From: HRBIN12 sp035762085
GTDB lineage: Bacteria > Actinomycetota > UBA4738 > HRBIN12
DNA: 18,852 nt
Assembly (NCBI GenBank): GCA_035762085.1
Contig: DASTPT010000031.1
Location: forward strand, 1-18,852
Direction of reading: 5' to 3'
Made by a program: the position numbers and the translations under genes. Below the pieces are notes generated by a model. It saw only the letters and a program-made list of their open reading frames with translations. It had not been told where the DNA came from and did not search any database. This document shows, piece after piece, positions 1-6,135 of this stretch. The stretch's first letter is position 1; every line of letters starts with the position of its first letter.

Positions 1-2
1 TC

Positions 3-377
3 CGTGAGACAGCGCTGGCGCTCAAGAACGCCGTCACGTTCGAGGCCACGCCGAGCGGTGCGCGGCGCTTGGCCGGCAACCACGTCATCGTGAGCTCGGG
101 CCCGACCTTCGCCCTGTTCGCCCATCTCGCGCCGGGGAGCAGCATGGTCCGCGAGGGACAGGGCGTGCGCGCCGGCGACGTTCTCGGACGCGTCGGTCAC
201 ACGGGCAACTCGACCCTTCCGCACCTGCACTTCCAGCTGATGGACTCGGCGGATCCGCTGCAGGCGGGCGGCGTCCCGTGCGCGTTCACCACATACGAGG
301 CCGAGCGCGCCGGCCGCTGGGTGCGCGTCGAGCGCGGCATCCCCCGCTGGCGCGAGCGCATCCGCTCCGTCGGCTGA
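3..377 (+). CDS. M23-family metallopeptidase (LytM/gelatinase-like), C-terminal part
   Basis: Partial gene: the frame is open to the left edge, so the N-terminus lies outside the window. M23 peptidases are zinc enzymes that cut peptidoglycan cross-links or act as binding scaffolds in the envelope. Visible family marks are the strand NHVIVSSGPTFALFAHL, where the His of FAHL sits in the YAHL-type position, then GRVGHTGNSTLPHLHFQL with the HxH zinc motif (HLHF). About 40 residues follow before the TGA. The more N-terminal HxxxD zinc-ligand motif is not in view. The usual start codons inside the fragment (TTG at 69) are internal because homology continues upstream. The call rests on the GHTGxS..PHLHF signature, so the family is secure but the substrate is not. 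Confidence 0.85.
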   Translation, partial: RETALALKNAVTFEATPSGARRLAGNHVIVSSGPTFALFAHLAPGSSMVREGQGVRAGDVLGRVGHTGNSTLPHLHFQLMDSADPLQAGGVPCAFTTYEAERAGRWVRVERGIPRWRERIRSVG

Positions 378-434
378 CACCAGCCGTTCCCTCGCCCCGT
401 TGCGCCACCGGTCGTGGACGGGGAGACTACGCCG

Positions 435-1409
435 ATGGAATCGTCTGAGGAGATCCGGCGGGTCCTGGAACGGTTCTTCGACGCCATCACCGAGGGCGAC
501 GATCTCGCCCTCAGCAACCGGATCTCGCGCCAGCCGGGGTTCGAGCGGTTCGGCTCGGACCCCGAGGAATGGTGGCTGGACGGCGAGCAGGCGGCGCTCG
601 TCTGGATCCAGCAGATGCGCGAGCTCGGCGGCGGGTACCCGTGGCGACGGGTCGGGGACGTCCACGCCCTCGTCGAGGGGACCGTCGGCTGGGGATCGTT
701 CCAAGCGGAGTTCGACTCTCCCGAGGGGACCACGCCGATGCGACTGACGATCGTGCTCCACCTCGAGCACGGCGAGTGGAGGATCGTCCAGATCCACAGC
801 TCGGTACCCTCGACGAACGAGTCGCACGGGTTCCTGCTGACGACCTCGGTCGACCAGATCGCCCAGTCGGTCAGCGCCGCCAGGCCCGATCTCTCCTCGA
901 CATCCGCGTCCGACGGCACGGTGACGATCGCCTTCACCGACATCGAGGACTCGACGCGTCTGAACGACCTCCTCGGCGACCAGCGCTGGCTCGAGGTCCT
1001 GCGCGCCCACAACGACGTGATCCGAGCCGTCACCACCGACCACGGCGGGTCGGTCGTCAAGAACCAGGGCGACGGCTACATGCTCGCGTTCCCGTCGGCC
1101 CGAGGTGGTGTGCGATGCGCGCGGGCGATCCGGGGCGCGATCGAAGAGCGGTTCTCCGCTCCTGGGTCCATGATCCGGGTGCGGATCGGCCTGCACGTCG
1201 GCGAGACCGTCCGTGAGGCCGACGACTTCTTCGGGCACGCCGTGAGCTATGCGGCCCGGGTCGCTTCCTCGGCGGCCGGGGGTGAGATCGTCGTGTCGTC
1301 GCTCGTCCGCGATCTCCTCGTGCAGACCGGGGAGTTCGAGTTCGGCGAGCCGCGCGTCGTCGAGCTCAAGGGGACGCAGGGCACGCACCGCGTCTACCCC
1401 GTCGGCTGA
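435..1409 (+). CDS. SnoaL-like domain fused to class III adenylate/guanylate cyclase
   Basis: A 324-residue predicted cytoplasmic protein. Residues 1-125 look like a SnoaL/NTF2-type cone fold (RRVLERFFDAITEGDD start, then a WRIVQIHSS strand). Residues 162-320 form a class III nucleotide cyclase domain. The two metal-binding aspartates are in place: D169 in FTDIEDST and D213 in NQGDGYML. Class III cyclases make cAMP or cGMP from NTP, and the N-terminal domain probably senses a ligand (inference). I chose ATG 435 over the in-frame GTG at 414 because GACGGGGAG (417-425) lies 9 bases ahead of it. The stop lies in one arm of a hairpin shared with the convergent MDR gene. Substrate (ATP or GTP) was not determined. 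Confidence 0.88.
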   Translation: MESSEEIRRVLERFFDAITEGDDLALSNRISRQPGFERFGSDPEEWWLDGEQAALVWIQQMRELGGGYPWRRVGDVHALVEGTVGWGSFQAEFDSPEGTTPMRLTIVLHLEHGEWRIVQIHSSVPSTNESHGFLLTTSVDQIAQSVSAARPDLSSTSASDGTVTIAFTDIEDSTRLNDLLGDQRWLEVLRAHNDVIRAVTTDHGGSVVKNQGDGYMLAFPSARGGVRCARAIRGAIEERFSAPGSMIRVRIGLHVGETVREADDFFGHAVSYAARVASSAAGGEIVVSSLVRDLLVQTGEFEFGEPRVVELKGTQGTHRVYPVG

Positions 1410-1423
1410 CCGCGCTCGGTCAG
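1406..1423. terminator. Symmetrical hairpin between convergent stops
   Basis: CTGACCG-CGCT-CGGTCAG is a perfect 7-bp stem with a 4-nt loop. The TGA of the upstream cyclase (1407-1409) is in the left arm, and the complement of the MDR stop (1420-1422) is in the right arm. The position suggests a bidirectional terminator. There is no T-tract, so intrinsic termination is not certain. Confidence 0.5.
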
Positions 1424-2391
1424 ACGGTGACGACCACCTTGCCCGCCGCGTGCCCTCGCTCGAGGTAACGGACCGCCTCCGCGGCCTCGATCAGGGGGTA
1501 CGCCCGGTCGACCACCGGCGTCACGGTGCCCGCCTCGATCAGCTCGCTCAGCGCGAGGAGGTCGTCGCGCCCCTCCGTCGAGATCAGCCCGCGGAACCGC
1601 TGACGGGTGACCAGCGATATCAGGGGCGCCCGGAGCATCTGGCGACCGAAACCTCCGGTCCACTTGTTGCCGCCGTCGCCGCCGACGATCACGACCGTCC
1701 CGCGGGGCGTCAGCGCCCGGCGGAGGCGGGTCAGCGGCCGGCGGCCGCCCGTGTCCACGATCACGTCCCAGCGACGGCGTCCGTCTGTGAAGTCCTCGCG
1801 CGTGTAGTCGATCGCGTCGTCGGCGCCGATCGAGCGGACCAGGTCCAGCTTCGTCGTGCCGCACACGCCCGTGACCCGAGCGCCGAACGCCTTCGCGATC
1901 TGCACGGTGAGCGTCCCCACGCCCCCGGCCGCGCCGACGACCAGCACCTCCTGACCGGGCCGCACCTTCGCCAGGTCGCGGATGGCCTGGAGAGCGGTCA
2001 GCCCGGAGATCGGCACGGCCGCGGCCTGTTCGAAGGTGAGCCGGGCCGGCTTGGGGACCAGCGTGTGCGGTCGACCGATCGCGAGCTCCGCGAACGAGCC
2101 CTCGACGATGCCCATCACGTCGTCGCCGGGCCGGAGGTCGCGGACGTTCGTACCGACCGCCTCGACGGTTCCCGCAACGTCCCGCCCTCGCACGCCGGTG
2201 TTGAGCTTGCGGAAGCCGGGCATGAGTCGCACGAAGTAGGGCAGCCCGGCCATGAGGTGCCAGACGTCCGGGCCGCAGCCGGCGGCGCGCACCTGGATCC
2301 GCACCTCGTCGTCACCCGGCGCCGGGGTCTCGACGTCCCGGAACTCGAGGACGTCGGCCGAGCCGAACCGGTCCTGCGCGATCGCCTTCAT
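1420..2391 (-). CDS. Zinc-free MDR-family NAD(P)H:quinone oxidoreductase-like protein
   Basis: A 323-residue medium-chain dehydrogenase/reductase. The GroES-like N-terminal domain (about 1-125) carries AAGCGPDVWHL, RGRDVAGTVEAVG and RPGDDV. The Rossmann domain (about 130-270) has the nucleotide loop VVGAAGGVG at 151-159. Structural-zinc cysteines of alcohol dehydrogenases are absent, which places it with quinone oxidoreductase-like members that reduce alkenals or quinones with NADPH. Start ATG at 2391 was chosen because GGGAGG lies just upstream and the protein begins MKAIAQDRFG as in the family; a longer open frame reaching 2655 lacks homology. A 17-bp palindrome 25 bases upstream is a likely operator. 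The exact substrate is unknown. Confidence 0.88.
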   Translation of the reverse strand: MKAIAQDRFGSADVLEFRDVETPAPGDDEVRIQVRAAGCGPDVWHLMAGLPYFVRLMPGFRKLNTGVRGRDVAGTVEAVGTNVRDLRPGDDVMGIVEGSFAELAIGRPHTLVPKPARLTFEQAAAVPISGLTALQAIRDLAKVRPGQEVLVVGAAGGVGTLTVQIAKAFGARVTGVCGTTKLDLVRSIGADDAIDYTREDFTDGRRRWDVIVDTGGRRPLTRLRRALTPRGTVVIVGGDGGNKWTGGFGRQMLRAPLISLVTRQRFRGLISTEGRDDLLALSELIEAGTVTPVVDRAYPLIEAAEAVRYLERGHAAGKVVVTV

Positions 2392-2416
2392 CGCAATCCT
2401 CCCAGCGGGCGTCGTT

Positions 2417-2433
2417 GGTGTACCGCGTACACC
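2417..2433. promoter_or_regulatory. 17-bp palindromic operator upstream of MDR gene
   Basis: GGTGTAC-CGC-GTACACC is a perfect 7-3-7 inverted repeat. It lies in the gap between the MDR gene start (2391) and the TetR-type remnant (from 2452). A weaker copy, CACC-CTA-GGTG, lies at 2444-2454. TetR proteins bind such palindromes as dimers, so this is probably the target of the regulator whose remnant follows, or of a relative elsewhere in the genome. Confidence 0.6.
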
Positions 2434-2451
2434 CCTGGATGCACACCCTAG

Positions 2452-2694
2452 GTGCTGCGGAGGCTCGCGCAAGAGCTCGGTGTGGTCCCGCTGGCCGACA
2501 CGTATCCGCACATCCGCCGGATCGTCGTCTCGGTCACCCGCGACGACGCCTCCGTCGTCGGCGGTCGAGGGTGCGACGATCAGTTCGAGTTCGAGTTCGC
2601 CCTCGATCTGATGCTGGACGGCCTGGAGTGGATCAGGGCCGGGACCCGATCCCACGGAAGGCCCCCGGGCGCGTCAGCCGGCGGTCTCCCATAG
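2452..2694 (+). pseudogene. TetR/AcrR-family regulator, C-terminal remnant
   Basis: At most 80 codons starting at a GTG that lies directly after a TAG and has no ribosome-binding site. The sequence LADTYPHIRRIV followed by DDQFEFEFALDLMLDGLE resembles the ligand-binding C-terminal domain of TetR regulators, whose typical ending is FEFGLDxxLDG. A full regulator needs about 200 residues and an N-terminal helix-turn-helix. Only 60 bases separate this fragment from the divergent MDR gene, so the DNA-binding part cannot be encoded here, even with a frameshift. I read it as a regulator deleted in its N-terminal half while its operator survived. Its end overlaps the end of the convergent VOC gene by 21 bases. 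Family assignment from the C-terminal signature alone is moderate. Confidence 0.55.
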
Positions 2695-3054
2695 GCCGAG
2701 CGTGTTCCCTTCGGTGTCGGTGAAGTAGCCGAACGCGCCCATGCCCGGGACCTCCGTCCGAGGCTGGAGCACGATGCCGCCGGCGTCCTCGACGCGCTTC
2801 AGCGCGTCCTCGACCGACGCGACCCCGATCGTCAGCACCGGCGAGACCGGCGTCGTCGGCGTCCGCTGCATCATGCCGCCGTTGATCGCGCCGGGCTCCT
2901 TCGGCATCTGCTGCTCGTCGACCTCGACGGTGCGCACGATCGTGTAGTCGACCTCCGGGATGTCGTCGATGCCCCATCCGAAGGTCGAGCTGTAGAACTC
3001 CTTCGCCCGGTCGAGATCTCCGGCCGGGATCTCGAAGTGGATGACCTTGTCCAT
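2674..3054 (-). CDS. VOC-family (glyoxalase-fold) protein
   Basis: A 126-residue protein with the vicinal-oxygen-chelate fold. It begins MDKVIHFEIPAGDLDRAKEFY, where His6 is in the usual first metal-ligand position, and ends GYFTDTEGNTLGLWE, where the last Glu is the usual final ligand. The loop PKEPGAINGGMM is typical of the Cfp30B/27-kDa-antigen-like subgroup of single-domain VOC proteins. Family members include glyoxalases, dioxygenases and resistance proteins; no substrate can be assigned. Start ATG at 3054 is set by GGGAGGTG a few bases upstream; the frame is open further, to 3159, but without homology. It is transcribed away from the toxin-antitoxin pair. Confidence 0.85.
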   Translation of the reverse strand: MDKVIHFEIPAGDLDRAKEFYSSTFGWGIDDIPEVDYTIVRTVEVDEQQMPKEPGAINGGMMQRTPTTPVSPVLTIGVASVEDALKRVEDAGGIVLQPRTEVPGMGAFGYFTDTEGNTLGLWETAG

Positions 3055-3160
3055 ACCCCCACCTCCCTGCGGCGCGGAACCTGCCCATCGTGCCACGGGC
3101 CCGGCGAACGATATCGCGCGCTCGCTCCTCCTTGGATCAGCCCCACTCGCTGGGGTCACC

Positions 3161-3189
3161 TTGACCTAGTCCAGGACTTAGTCCATCCT
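3161..3189 (+). promoter_or_regulatory. Promoter with embedded operator for the Phd/PIN pair
   Basis: TTGACC (3161-3166) matches a -35 box in five of six bases. Seventeen bases later CATCCT (3184-3189) is a weak -10, ten bases ahead of the antitoxin ATG at 3199. The spacer holds the palindrome AGTCC-A-GGACT (3168-3178), and TAGTCCA occurs twice (3167-3173 and 3179-3185). No Shine-Dalgarno site precedes the ATG, so the transcript may be leaderless. Phd-type antitoxins repress their own promoters through such repeats. Confidence 0.5.
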
Positions 3190-3198
3190 GGCTCCGAC

Positions 3199-3426
3199 AT
3201 GGCGGTCAACGTGCACGAGGCGAAGACGCACTTTTCGAAGCTGCTCGAGCGGGTCGCGCTCGGGGAGGAGGTCGTGATCGCGCGGGCGGGACATCCCGTC
3301 GCGAAGCTCGTCCCGATCGCGCCGGACGTCCCCGAGCGCCATCCCGGCACCGCCCGTGGCGACGTCTGGGTCGCGGACGACTTCGACGCGCCGCTCCCGG
3401 ACGAGGTGCTGGACGGGTTCGAGTGA
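3199..3426 (+). CDS. Phd/YefM-type antitoxin
   Basis: A 75-residue antitoxin of the prevent-host-death family. The N-terminal half, MAVNVHEAKTHFSKLLERV then GEEVVIARAGHPVAKLVPI, is the complete Phd DNA-binding fold. The acidic C-terminal tail (DVWVADDFDAPLPDEVLDGFE region, residues 55-75) is the part that normally wraps the toxin and blocks its active site. The stop overlaps the PIN toxin start by four bases (GTGA), the usual coupling of such pairs. It is expected to bind the operator just upstream, alone or with the toxin. An in-frame extension to 3037 has no homology and crosses the promoter, so ATG 3199 is preferred. Confidence 0.92.
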   Translation: MAVNVHEAKTHFSKLLERVALGEEVVIARAGHPVAKLVPIAPDVPERHPGTARGDVWVADDFDAPLPDEVLDGFE

Positions 3427-3809
3427 GGCTCCTGCTCGACACGCACGCGTTCCTCTGGTGGGTCGCGGCCGACGAGCGCCTGTCTCCACGCGCCTCGGCG
3501 TTGATCGCCGACGGCTCGAACCAGGTCCTCGTCAGCGCGGCGAGCGCCTGGGAGATCGTCCTGAAGAGCGGCCTCGGCCGCGTCGAGGTTCCGACGCCGG
3601 TCGACCGATTCTTCACAGCCCAGCTCGAGATGAACGCATTCCTCCCGTTGCCGATCCACATGCGGCATGCGCTCGGGTTGGAGGCGCTCCCCGACGTCCA
3701 CCGCGATCCGTTCGACCGGATCCTGGTCGCCCAGGCGGTTGCCGAGGATCTCACGCTCGTGAGCCGCGATCGCGAATTGCGTGACTATCCGGTCCGCCTG
3801 GAGTGGTGA
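3423..3809 (+). CDS. PIN-domain ribonuclease toxin (VapC-like, Sll0205-type)
   Basis: A 128-residue PIN toxin, probably a magnesium-dependent endoribonuclease released when its antitoxin is degraded. The acidic active-site residues are present: D6 in LLLDTHAF, E44 in SAWEI, D95/D98 in HRDPFDR and D116 in SRDREL. LLLDTHAFLWW and LPDVHRDPFDRILVAQA mark the Sll0205-like subgroup, which pairs with Phd antitoxins as here. Length is normal and nothing is missing, so the toxin looks intact. The GTG start overlaps the antitoxin stop. RNA target is unknown. Confidence 0.93.
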   Translation: MRLLLDTHAFLWWVAADERLSPRASALIADGSNQVLVSAASAWEIVLKSGLGRVEVPTPVDRFFTAQLEMNAFLPLPIHMRHALGLEALPDVHRDPFDRILVAQAVAEDLTLVSRDRELRDYPVRLEW

Positions 3810-3852
3810 CGTCTCCACCACGCGAGGACGATCCGCCCAGGGAGGAGGTTCG

Positions 3853-4242
3853 ATGATCCCGGTCAACGAGGTTCGTGTCGTGCTGGTGGTCGACGACCAC
3901 GACGCGGCCGCGCACCTGTACCGCGACGTGTTCGGGCTCGAGGTGGTGATGGACCTCGAGGCCGACGGCGGCCATGGGGTGATCCTCAGGCTGCCCACGG
4001 CGACGCTCGAGCTCGCCGACGCCGAGCACGGTGCGATCGTCGACCGGATCGAGGCCGGCCGTGCGCTCGGCGACCGCGTCCGGATCGCCGTCCGGGTGGA
4101 CGACCTCGTCCGGGCGGCCGAGGCCGTCGCGGCGACCGGGGCCGAGCCGGTGGCCGAGCCCGTCGACACGCCGTGGGGCGACCGGAACCAGCGCTTCCGA
4201 GCCAAGGACGGGCTCCAGCTCACGCTGTTCGCGGCGCCCTGA
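3853..4242 (+). CDS. VOC-family (glyoxalase-fold) protein
   Basis: A 129-residue single-domain VOC protein. It begins MIPVNEVRVVLVVDDHDAAAHLY with the family pattern of a strand followed by a helix ending RDVFGLEVV. It ends FRAKDGLQLTLFAAP, matching the closing strand of bleomycin-resistance/glyoxalase-like members. The canonical first His is not obvious, so it may lack or alter the metal site. GGGAGGAGG (3840-3848) sits five bases before ATG 3853 and decides the start. The stop converges on another VOC gene 10 bases away, with both stops inside a short inverted repeat (CCTGA/TCAGG). Confidence 0.8.
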   Translation: MIPVNEVRVVLVVDDHDAAAHLYRDVFGLEVVMDLEADGGHGVILRLPTATLELADAEHGAIVDRIEAGRALGDRVRIAVRVDDLVRAAEAVAATGAEPVAEPVDTPWGDRNQRFRAKDGLQLTLFAAP

Positions 4243-4252
4243 GGGCGACCGG

Positions 4253-4639
4253 TCAGGAGGACGCCGCGATCTGGATCAGGTTGCCGCACGTGTCGTCGAG
4301 CACCGCCGTGGTCACCGGCCCCATCTGCGTCGGCTCCTGCGTGAACCGGACGCCGAGCGCGCGCAGGCGCTCGTACTCGGCGTGGACGTCGTCGACCGCG
4401 AACGACGTGAACGGGATCCCGTCGCCGGCCAGCGCCTCCTTGAACGGACGCGCGGCGGGATGGCTGTCGGGCTCGAGCAGGAGCTCGGGGCCGTCGGGCG
4501 CCTCGGGCGAGACGACGGTCAGCCACCGGGCCTCGCCGATGGGGACCTCGGTCTTCTTCCGGAAGCCGAGCACCTCGGTGTAGAAGCGCAGGGCCTTGTC
4601 CTGGTCGTCCACGAGCACGCTCGTGAGGTTGATCTTCAC
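4253..4639 (-). CDS. VOC-family (glyoxalase-fold) protein coupled to ArsR regulator
   Basis: A 128-residue VOC protein: MKINLTSVLVDDQDKALRFY, VLGFRKKTEVPIGEARWL, ELLLEPDSHPAARPFKEAL, then DDTCGNLIQIA at the end. This is the common single-domain type often found behind ArsR-type regulators. The GTG start (4639) overlaps the TGA of the ArsR gene (4636-4638) in a GTGA junction, so the two are co-transcribed and probably translationally coupled. It is therefore likely de-repressed when the ArsR protein loses its operator. The substrate is unknown; members include glutathione- or thiol-dependent detoxification proteins. Confidence 0.87.
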   Translation of the reverse strand: MKINLTSVLVDDQDKALRFYTEVLGFRKKTEVPIGEARWLTVVSPEAPDGPELLLEPDSHPAARPFKEALAGDGIPFTSFAVDDVHAEYERLRALGVRFTQEPTQMGPVTTAVLDDTCGNLIQIAASS

Positions 4640-4920
4640 GACCCCTCCCCTCCGTCGATGGGCCAGCGCTCGACGATCTGCCGTAGCGGCGACGTGTCGA
4701 GGTGGTGGAACTTGTACCGGCCCTCGCGACGGGTCCGCACAAGGCCCGCACGCTCGAGCACGTCGAGATGCTGGCTGATCGCCTGCCGGGACGACCCGAG
4801 CCCGTGCTTCATCGCCAGCCGCGCGCAGAGCTCGAACAGGGTCTGCCCGTCCCGCTCGCTCAGCTCGTCCAGGATCGCCCTGCGCGTCCCGTCCGCGAGC
4901 GCCCGGTACACGTCGTCCAC
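4636..4920 (-). CDS. ArsR-family winged-helix repressor
   Basis: A 94-residue protein beginning MDDVYRALADGTRRAILDEL, the standard opening of small ArsR repressors, followed by the recognition region SSRQAISQHLDVLERAGLV and a wing (RTRREGRYKFHHLD). The metal motif ELCVCDL is absent, so it is not an arsenic or zinc sensor of the classic kind. I chose GTG 4920, not the longer GTG at 4959: the longer version would run through the promoter. There, GTGACA (-35), a palindrome and TATGCT (-10) end ten bases before 4920, giving a leaderless start. It probably represses itself and the downstream VOC gene. The inducing ligand is unknown. Confidence 0.87.
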   Translation of the reverse strand: MDDVYRALADGTRRAILDELSERDGQTLFELCARLAMKHGLGSSRQAISQHLDVLERAGLVRTRREGRYKFHHLDTSPLRQIVERWPIDGGEGS

Positions 4921-4929
4921 CGGCTCAAG

Positions 4930-4959
4930 AGCATAGGCAAGTGAAAACTTGCCTGTCAC
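4930..4959 (-). promoter_or_regulatory. ArsR promoter with palindromic operator filling the spacer
   Basis: On the minus strand, GTGACA (4959-4954) is a near-consensus -35 and TATGCT (4935-4930) a -10. The 18 bases between them are exactly GGCAAGT-TTTC-ACTTGCC, a perfect inverted repeat with 7-bp arms, extended to 8 bp by a flanking A/T pair. A dimeric repressor bound here would block RNA polymerase. The first usable GTG lies at 4920. Confidence 0.68.
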
Positions 4960-4960
4960 G

Positions 4961-4974
4961 ACCGCGAGGGCGGT
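4961..4974. repeat. Short hairpin between YHS and ArsR genes
   Basis: ACCGC-GAGG-GCGGT is a perfect 5-bp stem with a 4-nt loop, located after the YHS gene stop and just before the ArsR promoter on the minus strand. It may end the YHS transcript, but there is no T-tract. Confidence 0.3.
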
Positions 4975-5004
4975 GCCCCGGCTCGGGACCCGGACGCGAA
5001 CGGC

Positions 5005-5394
5005 TCAGGCGCTGACGTAGGCGCCGGGGTCCGCGATGAAACGGTCGAGGCACCCCTGAGAGCAGAAGTAGTAGGTCAGACCCTCGTGCTCGGCGGTGAA
5101 CGCGGCGCTCGAGATCTCGACGGTCATCCCGCACACCGGATCCTTGGCTTGGGCCTCCGGGGCGGCCGAGGCCTTCAGCGCCTCGATCTCGGCAAGCGTC
5201 TCGGAGATCGTGGCGACGAGGGTGTCGACCTCCTCGCCCGCCGCCGCGCCGCCGGTGCGCTCTGCGTGGATCAGGTAGCCGAGCTCCTTCGCGGCCTCGT
5301 CGGCGCGGCGTTTCGCCTGAGACTCGTCCAGCTTGGAACGGACCTGCGACGCGGCGTCACCCGCGACCTGCTTCGCCTTGTCCAACCACTGCAT
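5005..5394 (-). CDS. YHS-domain protein with N-terminal helical region
   Basis: A 129-residue protein in two parts. Residues 1-80 are Ala/Glu/Lys-rich and probably helical or coiled-coil (DKAKQVAGDAASQVRSKLDE). Residues 83-127 form a YHS domain: KDPVCGMTVE, then YYFCSQGCLDRF and DPGAYV, with C88, C111 and C115 as likely metal ligands. YHS domains bind copper or other soft metals and occur in metal transporters, mono-oxygenases and small metallochaperone-like proteins. GAGGAGGGA precedes ATG 5394. It lies 12 bases after the YdeI-like gene on the same strand, so the two may share a transcript. Its precise role is unknown. Confidence 0.85.
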   Translation of the reverse strand: MQWLDKAKQVAGDAASQVRSKLDESQAKRRADEAAKELGYLIHAERTGGAAAGEEVDTLVATISETLAEIEALKASAAPEAQAKDPVCGMTVEISSAAFTAEHEGLTYYFCSQGCLDRFIADPGAYVSA

Positions 5395-5406
5395 GCCGAT
5401 CCCTCC

Positions 5407-6018
5407 TCACGTGCGGCCGGGCGCCGAGCGCGTACGGGCCGGCCGCGGCTGGTTCGCGCGGACCCCGTCCTCGGCGAGCCGGGCGGTCTCCTCGATGCGT
5501 CTGGCCCGGGTCTCGGGTCGCTTCGCGGCGTCGATCCACACCAGGATCGCCCGACGGCTCGACGGCGGGAACGCGTCGAACCGCGATCCCGCGTTCGGAT
5601 ACGCGCGCAACGCTCGGGCGAGGTCCGCCGGCACCGTCAGCGCGTGGCTCGCGTCCAGTTTCGACCAGGAGCCGTCGGCCTTCGCGGCCTCGATCGCGGC
5701 GAGGCCGGCGGGCGTCATCCGGCCCTCGGTGAGCAGGCGCTCCACGCGGCGCTTGTTCACGGCCGACCATCCGCTGCCCGGCTTCCGTCGGCCCATCCAC
5801 TGCTTCCAGCGTCGATCGTCCAACCGGTTCGCCTTCGCGTCGATCCACCCGAAGCAGAGCGCCTCCTCGACCGCTTCCTCCTGCGTCACCGACACCAGGC
5901 CGCTCGCCTTCTTCGCGATGACGAGCCACACCCCGTCCGAGGTGGCGTGGTTGCGCTCGAGCCAGCGCCGCCAGGCGGCGCGGTCCTTCGCCTCGATCTG
6001 TGGGGGTGGTCGGTCCAC
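5407..6018 (-). CDS. YdeI/OmpD-associated family protein
   Basis: About 203 residues. The family pattern is clear: RAAWRRWLERNHATSDGVWLV near the start, EEAVEEALCFGWID at 47-60, WKQWMGRRKPGSGWSAVNKRR in the middle, VERLLTEGRMTPAGLAAIEAAK at 92-113, and the C-terminal FPPSSRRAILVWI. The family is named after E. coli YdeI, but the biochemical function is not established. Start GTG 6018 is the best fit to the family N-terminus; the frame stays open upstream into the intergenic hairpin region without homology, and no strong ribosome-binding site is visible, so the start is uncertain. The C-terminal tail is Arg/Pro-rich. Confidence 0.82.
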   Translation of the reverse strand: MDRPPPQIEAKDRAAWRRWLERNHATSDGVWLVIAKKASGLVSVTQEEAVEEALCFGWIDAKANRLDDRRWKQWMGRRKPGSGWSAVNKRRVERLLTEGRMTPAGLAAIEAAKADGSWSKLDASHALTVPADLARALRAYPNAGSRFDAFPPSSRRAILVWIDAAKRPETRARRIEETARLAEDGVRANQPRPARTRSAPGRT

Positions 6019-6065
6019 CCGGCGAGTGAAGCAGAGGTGCGCCTTCGCGTCAGCCGGCGTCGGCC

Positions 6066-6098
6066 GGTCCCGGCGTCGGCCGCACGGCCGGCGGGACC
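6066..6098. repeat. GC-rich hairpin and direct repeat between divergent genes
   Basis: GGTCCC pairs with GGGACC and CGGCCG with CGGCCG around a 2-nt loop, with unequal bases between the two stem segments. The 13-mer CCGGCGTCGGCCG also occurs twice (6054-6066 and 6070-6082). It lies between the divergent YdeI-like and glycosylase genes, so a control role is possible. Confidence 0.4.
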
Positions 6099-6122
6099 AC
6101 CGACCCGATCGCGAGCATCCGG

Positions 6123-6128
6123 CATGAT
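6123..6128 (+). promoter_or_regulatory. Possible -10 element for a leaderless glycosylase transcript
   Basis: CATGAT matches TATAAT at four positions and ends seven bases before ATG 6136. No Shine-Dalgarno site precedes that ATG. The arrangement repeats that of other genes in the window. Confidence 0.35.
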
Positions 6129-6135
6129 GGACCCC

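Noticed and set aside
3156..4751. Minus-strand open frame of about 530 codons
   Set aside because: It is antisense to the Phd, PIN and VOC genes and in another frame of the ArsR-VOC pair; it shows no domain and has the composition of a high-GC shadow.
4921..4959. GTG 4959 as start of the ArsR gene
   Set aside because: The extra 13 codons coincide with a -35 box, a perfect palindrome and a -10 box, and are not part of the usual ArsR N-terminus.
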